The notes under the pieces: generated by a model | Told to the model about the DNA's origin: nothing | Databases searched by the model: none | Seen by the model: only the letters and a program-made list of their open reading frames with translations | Translations under genes and position numbers: made by a program | In this document: positions 29,429-37,853 of the stretch, piece by piece | Numbering within the stretch: the stretch's first letter is position 1 | Layout: every line of letters starts with the position of its first letter | From: CAWEFA01 sp963851385 | Lineage (GTDB): Bacteria > Bacteroidota > Bacteroidia > Bacteroidales > DTGW01 | Reading direction: 5' to 3' | Length of the DNA stretch: 64,000 bases | NCBI GenBank assembly: GCA_963851385.1 | Contig: CAWKPE010000010.1 | Location: 1 to 64,000, forward strand

Positions 29429-29458
29429 ATAGATTAAAACCGTACAAATAATATTAGG

Positions 29459-29650
29459 CTATGCTATTTTAACATTTGCCGCATTTAATCCTTTTTTACC
29501 TTCCTGAAGTTCGAAAGTTACTTCATCACCTTCTTTGATCCTGTCAATAAGACCTGATGCATGAACAAAGTATTCTTTGTCTGATTCTGCATCTTTAATA
29601 AAGCCAAAACCTCTTGACTCATTAAAGAATTTAACTGTTCCGTTTTTCAT
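29459..29650 (-). CDS. Cold-shock protein, CspA family
   Basis: 63 residues, normal for the family. RNP1 is GFGFIK (about 14-19) and RNP2 is YFVHAS (about 28-33, replacing VFVHFS). It binds single-stranded RNA and acts as an RNA chaperone. A strong terminator follows. The preceding region up to about 29940 holds no gene and can form a long-range stem, consistent with the long structured leaders of cspA genes. Confidence 0.95.
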   Translation of the reverse strand: MKNGTVKFFNESRGFGFIKDAESDKEYFVHASGLIDRIKEGDEVTFELQEGKKGLNAANVKIA

Positions 29651-30044
29651 CGGTTAATTATTTATTAATAAAGGTCAGATGTATTTTCCGTTTTACCGGA
29701 ATTACCCACATGTTACTAACCAACTAATATGAGTTGAACATTAGTAAATATATTCCATCTTTCCTTTGCATTTAACATTAAAGCATGTGGGATATTCAAT
29801 TTACAAATGTAGATTAATTTAAATAAATAAAATTTTTTATGTTCATAAAATTTTCAAACTATAACAAATAAGTAAATTTCAAATCAAAAAAGTGCAACTA
29901 TTTTCTACAAATTGCATATAGAAATGACAAGTAAATAACATCTAATGTTTGGTCATTGTTCGAAAACTTCTACATTTGAAAATTGTTTTTAAAAATTTTT
30001 CCTGACGATATGCGACTTTATACATTTTAAAAAAATCAGTATAA
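29651..30044. other. Leader of the cold-shock gene and divergent promoter region
   Basis: 394 bases with no believable gene. CCCACATG (29705-29712) pairs with CATGTGGG (29784-29791), enclosing 71 AT-rich bases in the probable leader of the cold-shock mRNA. The region also holds the promoter of the divergent symporter gene. Confidence 0.45.
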
Positions 30045-31877
30045 ATGACACTAAAACTAATAGATTGGTTTATAATCTCAGTATATTTCATTATCAGCCT
30101 GGGCATAGGAATAATAATGTCAAGAAAGGCTGGAAAAAGTACGCGTGATTTTTTTCTAAGTGGACGAAACTTGCCATGGTATATTGCCGGTACAAGTATG
30201 GTCGCAACTACATTTGCTGCTGATACTCCTTTGGCAGTAACTGAACTTGTTGCAAAAAATGGAATAGCCGGCAATTGGTTATGGTGGAATATGGTATTCG
30301 GTGGAATGTTAACAGTATTCTTTTTTGCCCGGTTATGGCGCAGGGCAGAAATACTTACCGATGCCGAATTTGTAAGCATTAGGTATGCAGGTAAATCTTC
30401 AGATTTTTTAAGGGGATTCCGTGCTTTATATATCGGAATTTTTATGAATATGGTTGTAATTTCATGGATTAATCTTGCAATGGCAAAAATCATTAAAGTG
30501 ATGTTTCCTGAAATTACATTTTTCGGAATTAAGGAAATAGAGTTTTTAGGGTTTCATTTTTCCTGTTATCTTTTAATTGTAGGATGTATAATGATATTTA
30601 CTGCATTTTATTCATCTCTTTCTGGTCTTGCCGGTGTTTCTATTGCAGACACATTCCAATTTTTCATTGCAATGACCGGATGTATTATTTTATCGGTTTT
30701 TGCTTTACATCATATTGGAGGTATTAATGTATTAAAAACAAAACTATATGATACTAAATGGGTATTCAATTTCCTGCCCAATTTTAGCGGAAATGGTGCC
30801 ACATCAGGAAGCGCCAAAAGTTTATTAAAAATGAGCGCGATGGCAATTATAACATATTTTGGCGTGCAGTGGTGGGCAAGCTGGTATCCTGGTGCTGAAC
30901 CCGGTGGCGGAGGTTACGTTGCACAGCGAATGATGTCAGCTAAAGATGAAAAGCATTCCTTACTTGCTACCTTATGGTTCCAGATTGCCCATTATGCAGT
31001 CCGGCCATGGCCCTGGATAATAGCTGCACTTGTAGCTTTAGTGCTTTATCCCGATGTCACCGATAAAGGAGCAACATTTGTAATGCTCATCAGGGATTTG
31101 TTGCCTGCAGGATTATCGGGTTTGTTGCTTGCTGCATTTCTGGCTGCATATATGTCATCCATTTCATCTCAAACTGTTTGGGGAAGTTCGTACATCATCA
31201 ACGATTTGTACAAACAATATATTAGAATTGGAAAAACTGAAAAGCATTACGTTAAAATTTCACGCATTGCTACATTCTTTCTTTTAATACTCTCACTATT
31301 CGTAACTACACAATACAATCGCATAAGCGATGCATGGAAGTTTATTATTGCTTGCAGTGGAGGAATAGGAAGTGTCCTTATACTACGCTGGTTTTGGTGG
31401 AGGATTAATGCATGGAGTGAGATTTCAGCGATGGTAGCACCTTATATACTTTTTCTGATTATTAAAATAAAGTATAATCTACCTGTAAAGGACTTGCTAA
31501 CTAAGTTTGAGTTCGAAACAATACTACCTATAATTGTTGCATGGTCTACAATTATTTGGATTATAGTCACATTTTTAACTAAACCTACTGATAAAAAGAA
31601 ACTAATTTTATTTTATAAGAAAGTGCATCCCGGAGGTATCGGTTGGAAAAAAATAACTAAAGAAGTTCCTGATATAAAAGGCGATTCAAATTATTCGTTG
31701 CTGTTTGTTAACTGGTTATGTGGCTGCATTATGGTATTATGTGCATTATTTGGAGTAGGAAAAATTATTTTTCACAACTACATGGCAGGAATTATTTTTA
31801 TCTTTATAACACTTTTAGCAGCGTTTGTTATTTACCGTAATTTATCGAAAATAGGCTGGAAAAAGATTTCTGAATAA
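30045..31877 (+). CDS. Sodium:solute symporter (SSS family)
   Basis: 610 residues with at least 12 membrane helices. N-terminal family motif DFFLSGRNLPWYIAGTSM (about residues 35-52), the conserved TTFAADTPLAV helix, WWNMVFGG, and the later AAFLAAYMSSISSQTVWGSSYIIND segment (SSF signature region). It uses a sodium gradient to import a solute, and the substrate (sugar, nucleoside or amino acid) cannot be fixed from sequence. It stands alone, divergent from the cold-shock gene. Confidence 0.9.
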   Translation: MTLKLIDWFIISVYFIISLGIGIIMSRKAGKSTRDFFLSGRNLPWYIAGTSMVATTFAADTPLAVTELVAKNGIAGNWLWWNMVFGGMLTVFFFARLWRRAEILTDAEFVSIRYAGKSSDFLRGFRALYIGIFMNMVVISWINLAMAKIIKVMFPEITFFGIKEIEFLGFHFSCYLLIVGCIMIFTAFYSSLSGLAGVSIADTFQFFIAMTGCIILSVFALHHIGGINVLKTKLYDTKWVFNFLPNFSGNGATSGSAKSLLKMSAMAIITYFGVQWWASWYPGAEPGGGGYVAQRMMSAKDEKHSLLATLWFQIAHYAVRPWPWIIAALVALVLYPDVTDKGATFVMLIRDLLPAGLSGLLLAAFLAAYMSSISSQTVWGSSYIINDLYKQYIRIGKTEKHYVKISRIATFFLLILSLFVTTQYNRISDAWKFIIACSGGIGSVLILRWFWWRINAWSEISAMVAPYILFLIIKIKYNLPVKDLLTKFEFETILPIIVAWSTIIWIIVTFLTKPTDKKKLILFYKKVHPGGIGWKKITKEVPDIKGDSNYSLLFVNWLCGCIMVLCALFGVGKIIFHNYMAGIIFIFITLLAAFVIYRNLSKIGWKKISE

Positions 31878-32058
31878 TAAAATTGGAAACATTTTTTGCA
31901 TTTATCTTGCAGGAAGCAAAGGTTTTTTGAAGAAAAAGAAAAAGACAATTAGTGAGTTAGCTGATTTTAAAGGCTTTTCATGTTTTGTATTTTAAAAAAA
32001 AACAACTATTTTTACTTATTATAATGAATTATACTTGCTTTTTGAAAAACCATAACTT

Positions 32059-32967
32059 ATGCTAAAAATATACACCAATAGTAAATTACTGACAATGCTC
32101 TTGGCTACCATCATCTTAATTGCTTTTTCAGGATGCAGATCATGCAATAAAAAGGCTAACCAGGACAATTTGGAAGTAGACAACGAGATATTAGACGATA
32201 TCTCACAGGCAAAGAAGATTTTCTACTCTTTACCTTCGCCTCTTGAAACTGCAATGCTTATTAAAACAGCAGGTGCTTCTTATAATGAAAAATTGCTAAA
32301 TCCTCTTAGCAATGCATCAAGTTATACAACAAACAAAAGCATGGCACTAAACCTGGGAATTTATACAACCGATTTGAGTTTTGCAAGTCTTTTTGACCAG
32401 ACTCAAACATCAATCAATTATATGCAGGCTGCAAAAAAAATGGCAGATGGACTTGGAATTCTTGATGCAATTGATAATAATACAATCCAAAAATTAGAGG
32501 AAAATATTAATAACCGTGATGTAATCATGGATATTATTTCTGAGACCTTCATGGCTTCCAGCAGTTTTCTGAAAGAAAATGATCGTACTTCAGTTGCTTC
32601 TATTGTACTTGTTGGAGGTTGGCTTGAAGGACTATATATTGCCACTCAACTCGTAGACCCAAGTAACATTAAGGACAATAAACTCGTAGAACGCATCATT
32701 GATCAAAAGCTATCCTTTGATATTGTGCTAAAATTGTTAAATGAAAATAAAGAAAATGCTGACGTTGCATCATTGATTGTTGAAATGAATGAACTTAAGA
32801 AAATATTTAATAAAATAGAAATCAAATCATCTAAAATACAAGTTGTGACGGATAATAAATCTAATGTAACAACTTTAAAATCTGTATCGAAAGTTAATGT
32901 TACAACAGAAACCTTTCAGGAACTTACAGATAAAGTAAAAGCTATCAGAAACAATTTCATACTATAA
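32059..32967 (+). CDS. Hypothetical lipoprotein, first of a secreted pair
   Basis: 302 residues with a lipobox FSGC (Cys about residue 26). After it are long helices with a conserved-looking core (PSPLETAMLIKTAGASY, ALNLGIYTTDLSFASLF, GWLEGLYIAT). Similar lipoproteins occur widely in Bacteroidota beside a small secreted protein, but I know no function. The next gene starts 13 bases downstream on the same strand, so the two are co-transcribed. Confidence 0.7.
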   Translation: MLKIYTNSKLLTMLLATIILIAFSGCRSCNKKANQDNLEVDNEILDDISQAKKIFYSLPSPLETAMLIKTAGASYNEKLLNPLSNASSYTTNKSMALNLGIYTTDLSFASLFDQTQTSINYMQAAKKMADGLGILDAIDNNTIQKLEENINNRDVIMDIISETFMASSSFLKENDRTSVASIVLVGGWLEGLYIATQLVDPSNIKDNKLVERIIDQKLSFDIVLKLLNENKENADVASLIVEMNELKKIFNKIEIKSSKIQVVTDNKSNVTTLKSVSKVNVTTETFQELTDKVKAIRNNFIL

Positions 32968-32979
32968 AAAACACAGGTT

Positions 32980-33420
32980 ATGAAAAGAGTTTTACATGTT
33001 GCCATTATATTCCTAGCGTTATTATTAGGGTCCCAGGTAATCAATGCTCAATGCAAAGGATTTGCTAAGAAGATTTGCAAAATGGAATTGGATCCATATA
33101 TCCATGATGGCAACTTCCATGCAGCGATATTAACTGAAGGCGAAGAAGCCGAGCTCTATAAAACATTTTATTCAGACACTGAGTACAGGATTGCTGTTTG
33201 CGGTTCAGATGCCTTGCCAAACATTGAATTCAAAGTCATAGATGCCAATAAAAATGTTTTATATTCAAACAAAGACCATAATTTTGCTAGAACGTGGGAC
33301 TTTAAGCTCCAATCAAGCCAACAGTTAAAGATACTGGTCAAAGTTTATCCATCAGGAAAAAATTCCGAAGAAGTAGTTAGCGGTTGTGTTGCAATTATGT
33401 TTGGATTTAAAGAAAAATAA
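32980..33420 (+). CDS. Small secreted hypothetical protein, second of the pair
   Basis: 146 residues with a signal peptide (MKRVLHVAIIFLALLLG, cleavage near INAQ at about 24). Cysteines at about 26, 33, 72 and 137 could form disulfides (CKGFAKKICK, VCGSD, SGCVAIMFG). The C-terminal half looks like a beta-sandwich. It lies 13 bases after the lipoprotein gene and is followed by a good terminator, so the pair is a closed unit. Function unknown. Confidence 0.65.
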   Translation: MKRVLHVAIIFLALLLGSQVINAQCKGFAKKICKMELDPYIHDGNFHAAILTEGEEAELYKTFYSDTEYRIAVCGSDALPNIEFKVIDANKNVLYSNKDHNFARTWDFKLQSSQQLKILVKVYPSGKNSEEVVSGCVAIMFGFKEK

Positions 33421-33470
33421 AATATTATTTTTAATATCAAGAGCTGTTTCTCAAGTCTATATTCATTATC

Positions 33471-33497
33471 ATTCCCGCTTTTGCGGGAATCTTTATT
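33471..33497 (+). terminator. Rho-independent terminator of the secreted pair
   Basis: ATTCCCGC (33471-33478), a TTTT loop and GCGGGAAT (33483-33490), then CTTTATT. It is 50 bases past the stop of the small secreted protein gene. Confidence 0.85.
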
Positions 33498-33552
33498 TAT
33501 GTGTGATACATTTCATTAAAAAAAATATTAAGGAACATTAGTACTAATTATA

Positions 33553-34284
33553 ATGAAAGCAATGATTTTTGCTGCCGGCTTGGGCAGGAGGTTAAAACCT
33601 ATTACGAACTCAAGGCCGAAGGCTCTGGTTGAAATCAATGGTATTCCTTTAATTAAAATAATTATTAATAAACTCATCAATTATGGTTTTAAGGATATTA
33701 TTATAAATGTCCACCATTTTTCAGGTATGATCATAGATTTCCTTAATGCACAAAATAATTTCAATATAAAAATTTCTATTTCCGATGAAAGTGATTTGCT
33801 TTTAGATACAGGTGGAGGCTTAAAAAAGGCCGCTTCTTTTTTTAATGACGGCAAACCATTTCTGGTGCACAATGTTGATGTATTATCTAATATTGACCTT
33901 GGCAAACTCTATCAATTACATCTGCAAGACAATGCTCTGGCAACTTTGGCTTGTCAGGAAAGAAATTCATCACGCCAATTTTTAGTCAATTCAAGAAATG
34001 AATTGTGCGGTTGGAAAAACAACAAAACCGGAGAAGTAAAAATTTGCAGCGAATCAGATACCTACCTGAAACCTATGGCTTTTTGCGGAATACAAGTAAT
34101 CAATCCTGAATTTTTAAATCTTATTACTGAAACTGGTGTATACTCTATAATTGATTTGTATCTTAAATTTTCTTCAAATCATGCCATTAAACTCCATCCT
34201 TTTAACGAAGCAACTTGGATTGACATTGGTTCACCTGAAAACTTAAAGAGAGCAGATTCGCTAAAAAATGAGTTAGGGTTGTAA
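33553..34284 (+). CDS. Sugar-1-phosphate nucleotidyltransferase family (MurU/HddC-like)
   Basis: 243 residues of the nucleotidyltransferase fold: the start AMIFAAGLGRRLKPITNSRPKAL carries the G-x-G-x-R-x-x-P pyrophosphorylase loop and the substrate Lys. VHNVDVLS is the metal-binding Asp region and IDIGSPENLKRA is the C-terminal signature. The enzyme links a sugar-1-phosphate to a nucleotide. Relatives include MurNAc-1-phosphate uridylyltransferase (MurU) and heptose or mannose guanylyltransferases. No kinase partner is next to it, so the exact sugar is open. Confidence 0.8.
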   Translation: MKAMIFAAGLGRRLKPITNSRPKALVEINGIPLIKIIINKLINYGFKDIIINVHHFSGMIIDFLNAQNNFNIKISISDESDLLLDTGGGLKKAASFFNDGKPFLVHNVDVLSNIDLGKLYQLHLQDNALATLACQERNSSRQFLVNSRNELCGWKNNKTGEVKICSESDTYLKPMAFCGIQVINPEFLNLITETGVYSIIDLYLKFSSNHAIKLHPFNEATWIDIGSPENLKRADSLKNELGL

Positions 34285-34350
34285 TTAGTTCATAGTTCAA
34301 AGCTTAAAGTTCAATTTTCAGTTATGTTATCTTCAATAAAAAATCATCAA

Positions 34351-35286
34351 TTATATGCCTCCGCCCATTTCAAACATCATTTCCCTGGGTTTTCCCTGTA
34401 CTACTTTTGAGTTGGGAGGAAGATCCTGTGTAAGCCAAACATTTCCACCAATTGTTGAACCATGTCCAATAGTAATACGACCAAGAATAGTAGCTCCTGA
34501 ATATATGATAACATCGTCCTCAAGAATTGGATGACGAGGAACGCCTTTGACCGGATTGCCTTCTTTGTCAAGCTTAAAACTGCGTGCTCCAAGAGTAACA
34601 CCCTGATAAATACGAACATTATTTCCTATGATACATGTTTCACCAATAACTACGCCGGTTCCATGATCAATTATAAAATATTCTCCAATTTGAGCTCCCG
34701 GATGGATATCAATACCAGTATCCGAATGAGCCATTTCTGAAATTATTCGTGGAATTATGGGCACTCCGAGAATCATAAGCTCATGTGCTACGCGATAATT
34801 AGTCAGTGCTTTTATAGACGGATAGGCAAAAATAATTTCTCCGTATCCCTTAGCAGCAGGGTCATACAAATATATAGCCTGAATATCCTTGGCCAGCTTC
34901 TCACGAATTTCAGGAAGCTTCTGCAAGAACTGCAAAGCAACAGGTTCCGATTCAAACTTACATTTTTCGCAATCTTCGCAATTATCATGTTCACAGGAAA
35001 AACAGTACCCGCGTTTTATTTGTTCGGATAACAATTTATAAAGTTTGTCAACATTAATTCCTATATGAAATTTGATTGTATCTGTCCTTATAGCAGTATT
35101 TCCAAAGTAACCCGGAAACAAAATTTCCTTAATCATTTCTACAATTTTTTCAATCGCATCTATTGAAATCATTTCTTCGTTAAGGCGCGGTCTGTGATAT
35201 ACCTGCTCATAAGATTTACGTTCAGACAATGACCTGACAGTGTCTGAAATAACTTTTACTATATCTTCTTTGTAATCTGTTGTCAT
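34351..35286 (-). CDS. cysE: Serine O-acetyltransferase (EpsC type) with a cysteine cluster
   Basis: Makes O-acetylserine for cysteine synthesis. 311 residues: a helical N-terminal domain (1-170), then left-handed beta-helix hexapeptide repeats. The catalytic-region strings are DTGIDIHPGAQIG, DHGTGVVIGET, NVRIYQGVTLGA and PRHPILEDDVIIYSGATILG. The N-terminal domain contains an unusual insertion with five cysteines in CxxC-x4-CxxCxxC spacing (C95, C98, C103, C106, C109), which could bind zinc or an iron-sulfur cluster. It is not clustered with cysN or a cysteine synthase in this window. Confidence 0.9.
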   Translation of the reverse strand: MTTDYKEDIVKVISDTVRSLSERKSYEQVYHRPRLNEEMISIDAIEKIVEMIKEILFPGYFGNTAIRTDTIKFHIGINVDKLYKLLSEQIKRGYCFSCEHDNCEDCEKCKFESEPVALQFLQKLPEIREKLAKDIQAIYLYDPAAKGYGEIIFAYPSIKALTNYRVAHELMILGVPIIPRIISEMAHSDTGIDIHPGAQIGEYFIIDHGTGVVIGETCIIGNNVRIYQGVTLGARSFKLDKEGNPVKGVPRHPILEDDVIIYSGATILGRITIGHGSTIGGNVWLTQDLPPNSKVVQGKPREMMFEMGGGI

Positions 35287-35346
35287 TTGTTATTCTTTAT
35301 AATTCCAAATATGAAAATTAACAATAAACCATTGAACTTGTTTCTT

Positions 35347-36545
35347 TCAGAATTTTAATTTGCTTTCAATCTCCTTTTGGATAATTGTAATTATAGTTAT
35401 CAAAGGCAAATTGCGTTCTTTTGCAATTCGACTGCATTCGTCATATTCCGGTTTATATTTAACAATGTCATTTCCAAACCATGACTTTTTAACTTTCACT
35501 TTTCCAAAACTCGAATCAAAATCAATTATTTCTCTTTCAAGCATATGTTTGCTGACTTCATATGTTCTTAAACCAATGCTGGACGTTTCACCTAAAAGCG
35601 TTTCAATAAACTTCTCTTTTAAGCCAATATTGCATAACACGGAAAGTACTATAGCAGGGCGGGACTTCTTCATTATAATTGGTGTAATATAAACATCATC
35701 TGCACCTTCACGGAAAAGTTTTTCAAATAGATATTCATAAATTTCCGGATTCATATCATCTATGTTACACTCAATTATTGATGCAGTATCAGTTTTGAAT
35801 TTTCCTTTTTCAGATTTACACAAGTGAACTCTCAAAACATTTGGAATTTCAGAATCTTTGTGCCCAATCCCGTAAGCAGTTTTTTCAGTAACATATTGCA
35901 GTTTTTCCACAAATTCATTAGCAAAAACAGCAAGAATTGCAGCACCGGTTGGCGTTGTAGCTTCAAACGGAACATTACCGGATTTTACAGGAATTCCTAT
36001 AAGTAATTCTGATGTGGCCGGAGCAGGAACAGGAAATAAGCCATGAGCACATTTAACCATACCACTGCCTAGTTCAATCCTCGATGCAATAATTTTAGAG
36101 GTTTCAGATACTCGATGCAAATAGCAGCCCCAACGATATCAACAATTGAATCCACAGCACCCACCTCGTGAAAATGAACTTCCTCAACAGGTTGATTATG
36201 AATTTTACCTTCAGCTTCAGCCAGCTTTTGAAAAATGGCAATACTTTTATTTTTTACAAAATCCGATAGTTTAGATTTCTCGATGAGGGTTCTGGATATC
36301 ATTAAAGTTTCTGTGATGAGTGATGTTCATGTTCATGATGATGTTCATTGATTATCACATCCACACGTGTACCACTTATACCTTGCTTGATATCTTTTAT
36401 GATGTTTTAATTCAAATTCATCAATACCTAATTTTTTCAATTCATTAATCAGGTACTTTGTGTCAACGCCCAGATCAATAAGTGCTGCAAGATTCATATC
36501 GCCACTTATTCCTGCAAAGCAATCATAATATAAAATTTCGTTCAT
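35347..36545 (-). pseudogene. larC: Nickel-pincer cofactor protein LarC, interrupted four times
   Basis: LarC inserts nickel into the pyridinium-dithiocarboxylate cofactor of lactate racemase-like enzymes. Pieces in order: MNEILYYDCFAGISGDM with the metal-site region (to 36390), a His-rich INEHHHEHEHH loop, LIEKSKLSD...HFHEVGAVDSIVD, then KCAHGLFPVPAPATSELL to the end. The family sequence can be followed throughout only by dropping one base near 36386, 36316 and 36294 and adding one near 36100. The corrected length, about 399, is normal. A programmed frameshift is known in Lactobacillus larC, but at one site only, so it does not explain four. No larB or larE is near. Confidence 0.8.
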
Positions 36546-36921
36546 TTGCTTTATGTTATTATTTATCGAAACTAATATTATATCAAATATAATTTAATGC
36601 AGATTGTTTCCACGTACTTCCTCACTCTGTTACCGAAGCTTTAACTTAGGCGCCGCAATAACGTCATTGCGAATCCCGATTCATCGAGATGAAGCAATCT
36701 ATATTTGCAAGTTTAAATTGCTGAATAAAAATTCAAAAAAATATAAATTTATTTATTTTCATTTAGGTCCTTATTATTGATCTCAATTATTATTGCAATT
36801 AAACATTTTTAGTAATTTAGACAAGAAAAAAAATATCAATATTAACATCCAATTAACGTTATCGACTAGAAAATATAATGATTTTATATGAAATTTACAT
36901 TTAATTATAAATTTCAAAATT
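36546..36921. other. Intergenic, 376 bases, no gene seen
   Basis: Divergent region between larC and the DUF362 gene. It includes a GC-richer repeat at 36651-36705 (listed separately) within otherwise AT-rich DNA. No convincing gene. Confidence 0.5.
36651..36705. repeat. CGTCATTGCGA-type dispersed intergenic repeat
   Basis: The stretch around AACGTCATTGCGAATCCC to GATGAAGCAATCT has the form of the dispersed CGTCATTGCGA...GAAGCAATCT repeats known from many bacterial intergenic regions. Inverted ATTGC/GCAAT ends can form a hairpin. Only one copy is seen in this window. Confidence 0.5.
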
Positions 36922-37851
36922 ATGAAAAGAAGAGACTTCTTGACTAAAAGTCTGGGCGCAAGTGTGCTTGCTGGAACAGGACTTGTGTTTGGAAAGATTG
37001 ACAGTATTTTTGCTTCTGAAAAATTATCAGCTTTAGAAGGAGAATATGATCTCACTGCTGTAATGGGAGGTGAACCGGATGTCATGTTCGATAAAGCAAT
37101 TGCAGCAATAGGTGGCATGGAAAAATATATTAAAAAAGGCCAGAAGGTAGTTGTAAAACCAAATATTGGTTGGGATTCTTCTCCTGAAAAAGCAGCAGAT
37201 ACAAACCCTATTCTTGTTAAACGTATTATTGAACATTGCTTTCAAGCAGGAGCTAAAGAAGTAGTTGTGTTTGACAATACATGCGATAATTGGCAACGAT
37301 GCTATTCGAACAGCGGGATTGAAAAAGCTGTAAAAGATGCCGGTGGTAAATTAGCGCCAGGAAATAATGAATCCAACTATCATCCTGTAAAAATTGCAAA
37401 AGGCAAAAAACTTAAAGATGCAAAAGAACATGAACTTGTTCTTGAAGCCGACGTGTTTATCAACGTGCCAGTGCTAAAAAACCACGGTGGTGCTCAACTC
37501 ACTATTTCAATGAAAAATCTTATGGGCATAGTATGGGATCGTGGATATTGGCATAAAAATGACTTGCAGCAGTGCATTGCAGATTATGCATCTTACCGCA
37601 AGCCTACTTTAAATATTGTAGATGCATACAGGGCAATGAAGAAAAACGGGCCAAGAGGAGGATCATTAAGTGATGTTACTTTATTAAAGTCTCTGATTAT
37701 ATCTGAAGATATAGTTGCTGCAGATGCTGCTGCTGCAAAATTATTTGGGTTCGAACCCAAATCCGTTGATCATATTCGTATTGCAGCAGAAATGGGTTTA
37801 GGGCGTATTGATTTGGAAAAACTCAAGATTAACAGAATTAAAGTTTCATAA
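36922..37851 (+). CDS. DUF362 protein with twin-arginine-like signal
   Basis: 309 residues. The N-terminus MKRRDFLTKSLGASVLAG has the RRDFL pattern of a Tat signal. The rest is a DUF362 domain (KPNIGWDSSPEKAADTNP, FINVPVLKNHGGAQLTISMKNLMGI). DUF362 proteins are often linked to iron-sulfur proteins and redox cofactors. The partner polyferredoxin starts 2 bases after the stop, so the two form an operon and probably one redox complex at the membrane. Function not established. Confidence 0.85.
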   Translation: MKRRDFLTKSLGASVLAGTGLVFGKIDSIFASEKLSALEGEYDLTAVMGGEPDVMFDKAIAAIGGMEKYIKKGQKVVVKPNIGWDSSPEKAADTNPILVKRIIEHCFQAGAKEVVVFDNTCDNWQRCYSNSGIEKAVKDAGGKLAPGNNESNYHPVKIAKGKKLKDAKEHELVLEADVFINVPVLKNHGGAQLTISMKNLMGIVWDRGYWHKNDLQQCIADYASYRKPTLNIVDAYRAMKKNGPRGGSLSDVTLLKSLIISEDIVAADAAAAKLFGFEPKSVDHIRIAAEMGLGRIDLEKLKINRIKVS

Positions 37852-37853
37852 GC

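Noticed and set aside
29942..30493. 183-residue minus-strand open frame opposite the symporter gene
   Set aside because: It lies almost wholly within the symporter's N-terminal coding region on the other strand and has no family likeness.
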